Positions 26,195-33,990 of a stretch of DNA of 64,000 nt are shown here, in pieces; the stretch's first letter is position 1; each line of letters opens with the position of its first letter. Position numbers and translations under genes: made by a program. The notes under the pieces were generated by a model, which saw only the letters and a list, made by a program, of their open reading frames with translations, ran no database searches and was not told the origin of the DNA. Source of the stretch: Streptomyces qinzhouensis (lineage in GTDB: Bacteria > Actinomycetota > Actinomycetes > Streptomycetales > Streptomycetaceae); contig NZ_CP042266.1 of assembly GCF_007856155.1 (NCBI RefSeq), forward strand, positions 2,790,001 to 2,854,000. Reading direction: 5' to 3'.

Positions 26195-26778
26195 GCTGGG
26201 CGGAACAGGCTCCGGCCGTTCTGGAGAACGCGTATGTACGGCTCCACCCGGTCACCGAGGACGACCGTGAGGGCGTCCGGGCGGTCGCGATGGACCCCGA
26301 TATCTGGCGGTACTTCGTCGCCGCCGTCGGCGACGACAACGATTTCAAGGTCTTCTTCGACACCGCGCTGGCCGATACCGCGGCCCGCCGCCGGATCGTC
26401 TTCACCGTCACCGACAAGGCGTCGGGCCGGATCGCGGGCAGTATGTCCTACGGCAATCTGGCCGAGGCCGATGCCCGGCTGGAGATCGGCTGGTCGTGGC
26501 TGGGCCGCGACTTCCGCGGCACGGGCGTCAACCGGCAGGTCAAGTATCTGCTGCTGGAGCATGCCTTCGAACGGCTCGGCGCGGAGCGGGTCGAGTTCAA
26601 GACCGACGTCCTCAACGAGCAGGCCCGGCGCGGGCTCAGGAACATCGGCGCGACGGAGGAGGGCGTCCTGCGGTCCTTCAACTACATGCCGGGCGGGCGG
26701 CGCCGGGACGCGGTGTACTACAGCGTGCTGCGGGCGGAGTGGCCGGGCGTGAAGGAACGGCTCCGCGCGGCGGACTGA
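26191..26778 (+). CDS. tri31: GNAT N-acyltransferase of the N-N pathway
   Basis: A 195-residue RimJ/RimL-type GNAT: VRLHPVTEDDREGV at the start, EIGWSWLGRDFRGTGVNRQVKYLLLEHAF as the acetyl-CoA binding motif A, and KTDVLNEQARRGLRNIGATEEGVLR at the end. By place it matches Tri31 of the triacsin pathway, which I recall as the N-acylating (protecting) enzyme acting on carrier-bound hydrazinoacetate, whose acyl group would later be removed by an amidohydrolase such as 4969. Without the context it would be called a ribosomal-protein-type acetyltransferase. Confidence 0.8.
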   Translation: MSWAEQAPAVLENAYVRLHPVTEDDREGVRAVAMDPDIWRYFVAAVGDDNDFKVFFDTALADTAARRRIVFTVTDKASGRIAGSMSYGNLAEADARLEIGWSWLGRDFRGTGVNRQVKYLLLEHAFERLGAERVEFKTDVLNEQARRGLRNIGATEEGVLRSFNYMPGGRRRDAVYYSVLRAEWPGVKERLRAAD

Positions 26779-26879
26779 CGCGGCCAGGCGAACGGAAGAC
26801 CGCGCACGGAACAGCACGACGCAAGGCACCGGCCGTACGCCGTACGGCCGGATCCGACCGCCGAGGAGGCGTCCCGCTC

Positions 26880-27392
26880 GTGTTCGACTCCCTGCTCCTG
26901 AAGAAGTTCAACAAGATCCGCGCCCGGAATCTCGGCTACCGGTCCCCGCTCACCGGCTGGGACGCCTTCGTCGACTCCTCGAATTACGAGGACAGCGCCT
27001 TCCGGGACGACGAGGAGCTGAGCCGGGTCGTGCAGGCCTCGTACATCGACTTCATGGGTGGTCCCCGGACGGTCGCCGCGATGAGCCGGTTCGCCCGGCG
27101 CTTCCCGCGCACCGGGACCCGGATCCTCTCGCGGCTGACACCGCATCTGTTCCGCTGGCTGGTCGGCCCCATGGAGCGCACCGGCCCGGACCGGCTGCGC
27201 ATCACCAAGTGCACCTTCCTGACCAGTACGACACCCGGAATGTGCGAGCGGCTCTGCCGGGTGCCGACGGAGCAGTACTTCACCGAGAAGGTGTCGATCC
27301 CGCTGGTGCTGCTCCCCGATGTGCCGACCGCGACCTGTGAGGTCGTCTTCACCCCGTACACCCCGCCGGAAGACCGCCCCCCGGCGGCCTGA
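26880..27392 (+). CDS. DUF4033 / beta-carotene isomerase D27-like protein
   Basis: A 170-residue protein whose C-terminal half (CTFLTSTTPGMCERLCRVPTE..YFTEKVSIPL..LPD....CEVVF) carries the cysteine-rich DUF4033 pattern of plant D27, an iron-containing carotenoid cis/trans isomerase. The N-terminal half is helical, with many Arg and Phe. GTG start after GAGGAGG. It is the last gene of the cluster before a strong terminator. Its pairing with the phytoene-desaturase-like enzyme suggests work on the polyene, for example moving or isomerising a double bond. The family call is fairly safe; the function is inference. Confidence 0.75.
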   Translation: MFDSLLLKKFNKIRARNLGYRSPLTGWDAFVDSSNYEDSAFRDDEELSRVVQASYIDFMGGPRTVAAMSRFARRFPRTGTRILSRLTPHLFRWLVGPMERTGPDRLRITKCTFLTSTTPGMCERLCRVPTEQYFTEKVSIPLVLLPDVPTATCEVVFTPYTPPEDRPPAA

Positions 27393-27406
27393 GGGCCACC
27401 GCACCA

Positions 27407-27444
27407 CCGGGGCCCGGCGCGCGTCCCCCCGCGCCGGGCCCCGG
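27407..27444. terminator. Bidirectional 15-bp hairpin terminator
   Basis: A perfect 15-bp stem (27407-27421 with 27430-27444) and 8-base loop lies between the end of the biosynthetic cluster (+) and the end of the surface-protein operon (-). It can terminate both convergent units and marks the right boundary of the cluster. Confidence 0.8.
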
Positions 27445-27451
27445 ATCCGGT

Positions 27452-28843
27452 TCAGCGGCGGCTGCCGCGCAGCCTCGCCCACGGGGTGAAGGTGAAGACC
27501 GCGCCGCCTACCAGGATCACCGAACCGGCGACCAGGGCGAGGGCGCGCAGGATGCCGTTGTCACCGCCGCCGGTGTCGGCGAGACCACCACCGCTGCTGC
27601 CGCTGCTGCTGCTGCTGCTGCTGCCGGAGTCTCCTCCCGGGTCGCCGCCGCTCGTGCCGCCGTCCTGCTGCTGGGTGGTCAGTTCCAGGGAGACGGCGGC
27701 GGTGCCCCGGACCGTGCAGGGGATGACGATCTTCTGGCCGCCGAGGGTGACATCGATGGTCAGCTTGCCGGGGCTGAGGGTGGACTTGCCGGTGGCGCCC
27801 GGTTTGTAGGTTCCCTTCAGCTCACCGATGCCGACGGGCTTGCCCGCCTGGATCGGGTCCTTGTTGGGCTGTCCGGTGACGGTGACGGAACCCTTGTCGG
27901 CACCGCCGACGACGATGTTCATGGCGCCCTTCATGGCGCCCGCGGGCAGCGGGGCCGGGCTGTTCATCACGGATTCGCCGGTCTTGACGGTGAGGGCGTA
28001 GTCGCCGCCCTGCTTCCTGGCGTTGATGGTGATCGGGGACTGGATGCTCGCCGGGCCCGGGGACGTACAGGCGTAGGTGGTGCTGACGGTCTTCCCGGGG
28101 AAGTCGACCGGCCCACCGCCACCACCGGTGGCCCCGCCGCTGCCGGTGCTGCCGCCACTCGTGGTCGTCGCGGCGCTCGTGGTGTTCCCGCCGCTCGTGG
28201 TCGTCGCGGCGCTCGTGGTGTTCCCGCCGCTCGTGGTCGTCCCGCCGGAGGCGGTCGTACCACCGGAAGTCGTGCCCCCCGAAGCCGTACCACCGCCCCC
28301 CTCGGTCACTTTGATCCTCGCGGCGACCGGCACGGTCTCCTTCGGGGCGCATTTGGTGTCCGTGGAGATCGGCCGGTTGACGTTGATCGTGTACTTGTCG
28401 GGGGTCAAGGTGATCTCCCCGGCGGTACGGAGCGTCAGTTTCGCCTTCATATCGGAGAGCACCATGGGGCTGTTCTTCGGGATCGCCGGGTTCTGCCGGG
28501 GCCCTTCGACGTTCAGGGTGCCGGTGGCCGCCCCGCCGAGCGTGATCGTGCCGCTGGGTTTGACGGTGTCCTTGCCGAGGTCGAGCACGTCGGGGTTCTT
28601 CGACGCGGCCTGGACCGTCTTCCAGACGATCTCCACCTCGTCCCCGACCTTCGCCTCGGCGGGCGCGGTGATCAGCGCCTTGGTGGTGCCCCGCACCGGC
28701 GGCAGCCCGGAGATCGCCGGCGGGATGCACTCCGTGGCGTACGCCACCTCGGCGGCCCGGGCGGGCCCTGCGGTCAGCACGAGCCCCGCGCCGCCGAGCA
28801 TCAGCGCGACCCCGGCCGCGCTCGTCCTCCGTAGCCTGCTCAA
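27452..28843 (-). CDS. Sortase-anchored surface protein with two repeat domains (LADTG signal)
   Basis: A 463-residue exported wall protein. The chosen TTG start (28843) overlaps the previous stop, has GAAGGGA ahead, and gives a signal peptide ending near ARAAE. Two related domains of about 140 residues follow, separated by a Gly/Ser/Thr linker built of SGGNTTSAATTT-like repeats. The second domain is homologous to the LPKTG protein encoded at 30666. A second Ser/Gly linker leads to LADTGGG, a hydrophobic segment and RLRGSRR, which fits the LAxTG signal used by class E sortases of Streptomyces. I know no defined biochemical role, and no sortase gene is in the window. Confidence 0.8.
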   Translation of the reverse strand: MSRLRRTSAAGVALMLGGAGLVLTAGPARAAEVAYATECIPPAISGLPPVRGTTKALITAPAEAKVGDEVEIVWKTVQAASKNPDVLDLGKDTVKPSGTITLGGAATGTLNVEGPRQNPAIPKNSPMVLSDMKAKLTLRTAGEITLTPDKYTINVNRPISTDTKCAPKETVPVAARIKVTEGGGGTASGGTTSGGTTASGGTTTSGGNTTSAATTTSGGNTTSAATTTSGGSTGSGGATGGGGGPVDFPGKTVSTTYACTSPGPASIQSPITINARKQGGDYALTVKTGESVMNSPAPLPAGAMKGAMNIVVGGADKGSVTVTGQPNKDPIQAGKPVGIGELKGTYKPGATGKSTLSPGKLTIDVTLGGQKIVIPCTVRGTAAVSLELTTQQQDGGTSGGDPGGDSGSSSSSSSGSSGGGLADTGGGDNGILRALALVAGSVILVGGAVFTFTPWARLRGSRR

Positions 28844-29826
28844 GGTTGTCCCTTCGTCGTGGGCCAGGTACCAGACGGTGCGGAGTCGGGGGTGAACCAT
28901 GGCAGGGCGGCGGGGACCGGGTCACCGGCCGTAACTGCGGTATCGGTGGTGTCGGCGGCCGTACGGGCGCGGGGGCGGAAGCGGTCGACGACCGCCATGC
29001 CGATCCGGAACAGGGCCGCGGGGACGACGACCGCGAGCAGCACCCAGAAGAGCGTGACGCCCCAGGGCCGTCCCACGTCCCACGGCTGGGTGACGATCAC
29101 CTTGCCGCCGTAGCGGACGGAGATCCGGTAGTCGCCGTGGGCCCCGGCGGAGAGTTCGACGGGCAGTTCGACGAGCGCCTTGCCGCCGGGCGGGACGCTG
29201 CCGCGCCACTGCCGCTCCTCCCACTGCGGTGCGTACACACCGTGGGCGGTGCCGATGTGGAAGACGGGGTCCTTCACCGGGGTGGTGCCCAGATTGCCGA
29301 TGGTGAAGACGAGCCGCCGGGAGGGCGGGGCGCCGAAGAACACCAGGACGCCGGAGTCTCCTTCGAGGCGGGTCGTCGCCAGCACGGCGAGCCGGCCGCC
29401 GCCGGCCGGTTGCGGCAGCGGGGCGGTGGGGTGTCCGGTGATCGCGAGTTCGGCGTCGACGGCGGTCCGTTCGCCGGTGACCGCGGCGGTGTGGACGACG
29501 CAGGGGCACGGTTTCGGCGGTGCGGCGACGGTCAGTTTCAGGCTGAAACCGCCGCGGGCGTCGGTGGTGACGGCCCGGCCTTCGGCGTTGGCGCAGGAGT
29601 TGGTGCCGCCGATCATGTTCTGGCCGCAGACCAGCAGGGTGAGCAGGGTCGCGGGCCGCCAGCCGGTGCCGCTGACGGTGAGTTCGGCACCCTTGGCGGC
29701 GCGGGGGGCGGAGAGCGTCACCCCGGGGTTCTCCTGAGCGGCGGCGGGCGGGGCGGCGACGGCGGCCGGCAGAGCCAGCACGACAGCGGCCAAGGTGCGG
29801 AAGAGGTTCTTCAGCGTCGTCGTCAT
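28840..29826 (-). CDS. Exported membrane-anchored protein
   Basis: A 328-residue protein with a cleavable signal peptide (VVLALPAAVAAPPAAAQ), an immunoglobulin-like start (GVTLSAPRAAKGAELTVSGTGW), a cysteine-containing region (VCGQ, NSCANAEG, KPCPCVV) and one transmembrane segment near residues 260-282 (GVTLFWVLLAVVVPAALFRI) before a Pro/Thr-rich tail. The tail is therefore cytoplasmic. It overlaps both neighbours, so it belongs to the four-gene surface operon. Not assigned to a family. Confidence 0.75.
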   Translation of the reverse strand: MTTTLKNLFRTLAAVVLALPAAVAAPPAAAQENPGVTLSAPRAAKGAELTVSGTGWRPATLLTLLVCGQNMIGGTNSCANAEGRAVTTDARGGFSLKLTVAAPPKPCPCVVHTAAVTGERTAVDAELAITGHPTAPLPQPAGGGRLAVLATTRLEGDSGVLVFFGAPPSRRLVFTIGNLGTTPVKDPVFHIGTAHGVYAPQWEERQWRGSVPPGGKALVELPVELSAGAHGDYRISVRYGGKVIVTQPWDVGRPWGVTLFWVLLAVVVPAALFRIGMAVVDRFRPRARTAADTTDTAVTAGDPVPAALPWFTPDSAPSGTWPTTKGQP

Positions 29827-30662
29827 AGGGCCGGCCTTGTCGCTCGCTGGTCGGTGCGGGATGTACGGCGGCGGCGCAGCAGTACGAGGAGGAGCACGGC
29901 CGGGCCGGTGAGCGCGGCGGCGATCCAGGGCCGCGGCCCGAAGGCGGTGGAGGTGGTGGCGTCGGCGCGGGTGCCGGGGCCCGCGGTGGCGGTGACCCGG
30001 ATGGAGACGGCGTCCAGGAAGGGGCGTTCGCCCCAGGTGTCGGTGCGGGTGACCCGGTGGCCGGGGCGGAGTTCGGGGGTGGTGCGGGCGGTGCGGCGGT
30101 GGGCGGTGCCGAGGAGTCCGTCGGCGGCGAGCTCCACCCGGGGCCGCAGGACGGTGTTGCCGCGGTTGACCAGGGTGTAGCGGACGGTGGCGCCGTCGGT
30201 GGTGACGTCCTCGACGGAGAGGGCGGCCACGGCGGGCCCGGTGATCCGGAGCCGGAGCCGGACCGCCGCGGTCCGTCCGGCGGGACCGGTGGCCGCCGCG
30301 GTGACGGCCGCGGTGCGGGTGCCGGGCGGTGTGCCGGGCGGGACGGTGACGGTGAAGGGGATGTCGGCGCGAGTGCGCGGCGGCACGGTGAGGCTGGTCG
30401 CGGCGAACGCCGTCCAGGCGCCGGTCCCGCCGGTGGGAGTGGTGCCGAGCCTGACGGTCAGGGGTGCGGCGCCGGGGTTGGTCACGGTCAGCCGGTCCTC
30501 CAGTACGGCGCCGGGCGCGCCCTCCGCGTAGATGTACGGCCGCCCGCCGCCGGGCGCGGGCGCCAGCGTCCAGCCGGGCGCGGGCGGAGCGGCCTGGGCG
30601 GGCGGGCCGAGGAGACTCAGCAGCAGCAGGGCCGGGGCGGCCGTCCACAGGCGTGCCGCCAT
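29823..30662 (-). CDS. Exported DUF916/WxL-like beta-sandwich protein with C-terminal membrane anchor
   Basis: A 279-residue protein with a signal peptide (ALLLLSLLGPPAQA), two Ig-like sheets of NEW1/DUF916 style (DRLTVTNPGAAPLTVRLG; ADIPFTVTVPPGTPPGT; VRYTLVNRGNTVLRP) and a C-terminal helix with RRRRTSRTDQR. Similar proteins in Gram-positive bacteria help display peptidoglycan-linked surface complexes. Its stop overlaps the ATG of the next gene (ATGA), and it starts 3 bases after the LPKTG gene. Function inferred from the fold only. Confidence 0.72.
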   Translation of the reverse strand: MAARLWTAAPALLLLSLLGPPAQAAPPAPGWTLAPAPGGGRPYIYAEGAPGAVLEDRLTVTNPGAAPLTVRLGTTPTGGTGAWTAFAATSLTVPPRTRADIPFTVTVPPGTPPGTRTAAVTAAATGPAGRTAAVRLRLRITGPAVAALSVEDVTTDGATVRYTLVNRGNTVLRPRVELAADGLLGTAHRRTARTTPELRPGHRVTRTDTWGERPFLDAVSIRVTATAGPGTRADATTSTAFGPRPWIAAALTGPAVLLLVLLRRRRTSRTDQRATRPAL

Positions 30663-30665
30663 GGT

Positions 30666-31349
30666 TCAGCCGGCGGTGCGCCGGGCGCCGCGGCGGGTCA
30701 GCCAGAGGACTCCGGCGGCACCGGTGAGCACGACGGTTCCGCCGAGGGTGGCGAGGGCGACGGCGGAGTCGAGGGGCCCGGTCTTCGGAAGCTCCCCACC
30801 GGATACACCCCCCTTGTCCCCGGCGCCCCCGCTGTCCGAGCCGCCCGTTGCGGTGACATCGAGTTCGAGTGCGGGTCGGGGATTGTTGGTGGGTTTGCAG
30901 AGCGTCTTGGTCCCGAGGGCCATGATGGTGAGCTCACCCGCGGTGAAGGTGACCTTGCCGCTCTTCTTCGGGGTCCAGGTCCCGGTCAGCTTGCCGATGG
31001 TGATGGGCGAGTTGGCGGGCACTGCCTTGGGATTGGGTACGCCCTTGACCGCGACCTTTCCGGAGTCGGCCCCGCCGACTTTGAGTTCCGCGCTCGGATT
31101 CATCGCGCCCTTGCCGAGTTCGATGGGGCTGGAGGAGACCCCTTTCTCGAACGACATGGTGATCCGGTAGCCGCTGCCGCTCTTCTCGGCCGTGATGCCC
31201 ACGGGCGAGACCGCGCTCTTCACCCCGATGGGCGTTTCACAGCGGTAGTCGACCTCGACGACGGCGGCCTGCGCGGCGGGGGCGGTGATCAGCACCACCG
31301 GCCCCGCGACCGCGGCGATCGCGAGAGCTGCCCGTATCCGGTACGTCAC
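30666..31349 (-). CDS. Sortase-anchored surface protein (LPKTG signal)
   Basis: A 227-residue exported protein. A GTG at 31349 with AAGGGG ahead gives a signal peptide (ALAIAAVAGPVVLITAPAAQA). One domain follows with the repeating pattern VGGADSGKVAVKGVPNP and ITIGKLTGTWTPKKSGK, shared with the second domain of the protein at 27452. A GELPKTGPLD sorting signal, hydrophobic span and RRGARR tail close it. An ATG further upstream (MFRQFS) is possible. It is the first gene of the operon. The domain family resembles DUF6801-like proteins of Streptomyces, a recollection I cannot check. Confidence 0.8.
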   Translation of the reverse strand: MTYRIRAALAIAAVAGPVVLITAPAAQAAVVEVDYRCETPIGVKSAVSPVGITAEKSGSGYRITMSFEKGVSSSPIELGKGAMNPSAELKVGGADSGKVAVKGVPNPKAVPANSPITIGKLTGTWTPKKSGKVTFTAGELTIMALGTKTLCKPTNNPRPALELDVTATGGSDSGGAGDKGGVSGGELPKTGPLDSAVALATLGGTVVLTGAAGVLWLTRRGARRTAG

Positions 31350-31512
31350 CTCGTACCCCTTCCGACTGAACTGACGGAACATCAGATCGGCGGTCAAGGT
31401 ACGCCCGGGACCCGGCGGAAGGAAGACACAGAGCACGCCTTGTTGACGCGCTCTCCGGCCCCGCACCCCCGGAACCGCCACGAAGGGGGAAGCGGCCCTC
31501 CTCGGCGATGGC

Positions 31513-31551
31513 CGCGGGACCGCGGCCCCGGCTCGGGGCCACGGTCCCGCG
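31513..31551 (-). terminator. Long hairpin downstream of the TetR gene
   Basis: Arms 31513-31530 and 31534-31551 pair over 17 of 18 positions with a 3-base loop. It lies about 100 bases downstream of the TetR gene and 164 bases upstream of the surface operon, where it separates the two minus-strand units. The rest of the gap 31350-31649 holds no gene that I can support; the surface operon promoter should be in 31350-31500. Confidence 0.65.
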
Positions 31552-31649
31552 TCCACCTCTCGGGTTACCTCCTCGGATTCCTCCCCGGATTCCTCGGCCC
31601 GGCCGTCCTCATCGGCCAGGGCGCCGAACGGTCCGGGCCGAGCGAGCGC

Positions 31650-32276
31650 TTACCGACGCGCATACGCGGCGAGGAATACGCGGGCACCCTCGTCGGCCAG
31701 TCGCTCGAGTTCGGCCAGGGGCCGGATGTCGTCGCGGGCGTAGAACATGGCGTGGTCCATAGGGACGGCCAGGATGAGCCAGGCGAAGTGCCGGGCGGCG
31801 AGCAGCGGATCGTCCAGCGTCAGCAGTCCGCGGGCCGCGAGGTGCTCGAAGCAGGCCGCCAGGGCGGCGATGGTCCGCTCGGGCGCGCGCTCGTAGTAGT
31901 CGGCCGCCACTTCGGGGAAACGGCCGGCTTCGGCGATGAGCAGCCTGCGCAGCTGCAGACCTCTGGGCTGGATGACGGTGGCGATGTAGTGCCGGGCCAG
32001 TGCGGCCAGATCCCTGTCCAGGTTCTCGGTGTCGCGCAGGGCGTCGACGACCTCGACGAACGGGCCGACCTTGACGCTGGCGTTGGCGATGATGGCGCCG
32101 AAAAGGGTCTCCTTGTCCGCGAACTGCTTGTACACGGTCTGCTTGGACACCGCGGCCGTCGCGGCGATCTCGTCCATGCTGGTGCCCGGATATCCCTTGC
32201 ACAGGAACAGCTCGGTGGCCGCCTCCATGATCGCCTTGCGTTTGCGGGCGGATCGGCCGTCCTCGGGTCCTTGCAT
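31650..32276 (-). CDS. TetR-family repressor
   Basis: A 208-residue regulator. The N-terminal HTH is clear (RKRKAIMEAATELFLCKGYPGTSMDEIAATAAVSKQTVYKQFADKETLF), and the C-terminal ligand domain resembles that of AefR-like TetR proteins. The start at 32276 has GGAGG ahead. It is divergent from the RibD/DHFR-like gene at 32397, with a long inverted repeat between them, so it probably represses itself and that gene. Ligand unknown. Confidence 0.88.
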   Translation of the reverse strand: MQGPEDGRSARKRKAIMEAATELFLCKGYPGTSMDEIAATAAVSKQTVYKQFADKETLFGAIIANASVKVGPFVEVVDALRDTENLDRDLAALARHYIATVIQPRGLQLRRLLIAEAGRFPEVAADYYERAPERTIAALAACFEHLAARGLLTLDDPLLAARHFAWLILAVPMDHAMFYARDDIRPLAELERLADEGARVFLAAYARR

Positions 32277-32303
32277 ATAAGCCTCCTTGATTCCACTCGG
32301 AAT

Positions 32304-32351
32304 AGTACTGGACTGATCAGTACCCGTTTGAGTACTGTACAGTCCAGTACT
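32304..32351. promoter_or_regulatory. TetR operator: 20-base inverted repeat
   Basis: AGTACTGGACTGATCAGTAC (32304-32323) is repeated in inverted form at 32332-32351, with two mismatches in 20. Each arm itself contains short palindromes (AGTACT, TGATCA, TGTACA). The repeat lies between divergent TetR and RibD/DHFR-like genes and almost certainly overlaps their promoters. Confidence 0.8.
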
Positions 32352-32396
32352 GGCGCCGGGGAGCCCTGGTGTCACCACCGAAGAAGGGGATGGGTC

Positions 32397-32945
32397 ATGA
32401 CGACCGAAGGACGCAAGATCGTGGCGGGGCTGTTCGTGTCGCTGGACGGCGTGGCGGAGGCGCCGGAGGAGTGGCACTTCCCTTACCTGGACAAGGAGAT
32501 GGGCGCGGCCGTCGCCCAGATGCAGTCCGAAGCGGACACGCTGCTGATGGGACGCCTGACCTACGAGACGTTCGCCTCGACCTGGCCGAACCGGACCGGC
32601 CCGATGGCGGCCGCGCTCAACGGCATCCGCAAGCTGGTCGCCTCGACCACCCTGACCGAGGCCGAGTGGAACAACACCACGGTCATCGACGGCGATGTCG
32701 TCGCCTTCCTCAAGGACCTCAAGCAGCAGCCGGGCGGGAACATCAACCTCTCCGGCAGCATCTCTCTGACCCGCACCCTCCTGGAAGCGGGCCTGCTCGA
32801 CGAACTGCGGCTCATGGTGCACCCGATCGTGCTCGGCACCGGCAAGCGCCTGTTCACCGAGGACGCGAGCCGTGTCCCCCTCCGGCTCACGTCATCGGCC
32901 ACCTTCGCCACCGGTGTGCTGGACCTGACCTACCAGCCCGCCTGA
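32397..32945 (+). CDS. RibD C-terminal / dihydrofolate reductase-like protein
   Basis: A 182-residue member of the YwjB/RibD_C family: FVSLDGVAEAPEEWHFPYLD at the start, TLLMGRLTYETFASTWP, GNINLSGSISLTRTLLEAGLLDELRLMVHPIVLGTGKRLF in the second half. These proteins have the DHFR fold and bind NADPH, but substrates are mostly unknown. Divergent from a TetR gene, so probably induced by a small molecule. A second family member occurs at 62310. Confidence 0.85.
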   Translation: MTTEGRKIVAGLFVSLDGVAEAPEEWHFPYLDKEMGAAVAQMQSEADTLLMGRLTYETFASTWPNRTGPMAAALNGIRKLVASTTLTEAEWNNTTVIDGDVVAFLKDLKQQPGGNINLSGSISLTRTLLEAGLLDELRLMVHPIVLGTGKRLFTEDASRVPLRLTSSATFATGVLDLTYQPA

Positions 32946-32993
32946 CCCGCCCACCGACCTCGGCCCCGGCCATCGACCACGAAGAGGGACCCC

Positions 32994-33284
32994 ATGTCTT
33001 TCCAGGCCTACCTGGACACCATCGAGACCAAGACCGGCTTGACCCCCCGCGCCTTCATCGCCCTGGCCCAGGAGCGCGGCTTCGACGCCCCGTCCACCAA
33101 AGCGGGCGCGATCCTCTCCTGGCTGAAGGACGATTACGGCCTGGGGCGCGGCCACGGGATGGCACTGGTCCACGTCATCAAGCACGGCCCCCGCATCGAC
33201 GCGAAGCATGTCGGCACCACCGGCTCGCACCGCGACGACTCCGACACCCTCTGGCTCGACGGAAAGGCGACCCGCCCCTCCTGA
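32994..33284 (+). CDS. DUF4287 domain protein
   Basis: A 96-residue protein matching DUF4287: MSFQAYLDTIETKTGLTPRAFIALA, then GAILSWLKDDYGLGRGHGMALVHVIKHG. The function is unknown. It is often encoded near small-molecule-responsive regulators. GAGGGA precedes the ATG, and it probably shares the message of the RibD/DHFR-like gene 48 bases upstream. Confidence 0.85.
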   Translation: MSFQAYLDTIETKTGLTPRAFIALAQERGFDAPSTKAGAILSWLKDDYGLGRGHGMALVHVIKHGPRIDAKHVGTTGSHRDDSDTLWLDGKATRPS

Positions 33285-33582
33285 AGCGGCACCCGGCGGC
33301 GCCGAGGACGGATTCCGGCGTCCGGAGCGCCGCCGACTTATTTGTCTCCTGGGGAACCCCGCACAGCCGGACGGCTCGGGGCCCACTCGCCTCGCCGCAC
33401 GGACCGGCCCGCCACACGGGCGACCAGAACTCCCTCTCCGCGGAGTTGAGCCGCCGACACCGCATCGCGGCACCCGCCCGGCCGCGTGACGGGGGCGGCC
33501 CCCACTCGCGAGCCGGCCGATCCGCGGAAAAGGCGCTACGCCACGGCGAGTTCGGCCCGGACTGTCGAGCCGTCACCCCCGG
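33285..33582. other. Gap before the SDR remnant
   Basis: About 300 bases with no gene that I can support. The frame leading into the SDR remnant stays open here, but its product shows neither Rossmann glycines nor any SDR likeness. It probably marks the deletion that removed the front of the SDR gene. Confidence 0.5.
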
Positions 33583-33955
33583 CATGGCGGCCCGCCGGTG
33601 GGGGCGGATCATCAACATCGGCAGCGTCAACGCCCGCGCCGGTCGCCCCGGGCTCACCGCCTACAGCACGGCGAAGGCCGGACTGATCGGTCTCTCCCGC
33701 TCGCCGGCCAGGGAACTCGGCCCGGCCGGAATCTGCGTGAACACTGTTCTGCCCGGGGCCATCCAAGTCGAGGCGGAGAACTACCTGCCCGCCCACCACC
33801 GCGCCCGGCCTCAAGATCAGATCCGCCGTCAGTGCGTCCAGCGCCGGGGGCGGCCCGAGGACGTCGCCGCCGCGGTCGTCTTCCTCGCCGGCCCCAGCGC
33901 GTCCTTCGTCACCGGCCAGTCGTTGCACGTCGACGGAGGCCGGCTCCTTCACTGA
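33583..33955 (+). pseudogene. Truncated short-chain dehydrogenase/reductase
   Basis: The frame encodes the last 123 residues of a classical SDR: RIINIGSVNA (catalytic Ser), AYSTAKAGL (Tyr and Lys), VNTVLPGAI and SFVTGQSLHVDGG. The cofactor-binding first half is missing, and the upstream 300 bases do not encode it in any frame I read. A protein starting at this ATG could not bind NAD(P), so I treat it as a remnant. Confidence 0.72.
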
Positions 33956-33990
33956 CCGGCCCGTCCCGACCGAACAGGAAGCAGAACACT

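Noticed and set aside
28077..28895. Long plus-strand frame opposite the LADTG surface protein
   Set aside because: An antisense shadow. The minus strand has a signal peptide, homologous domains and a sorting signal; the plus frame gives only Val/Pro-rich low complexity.
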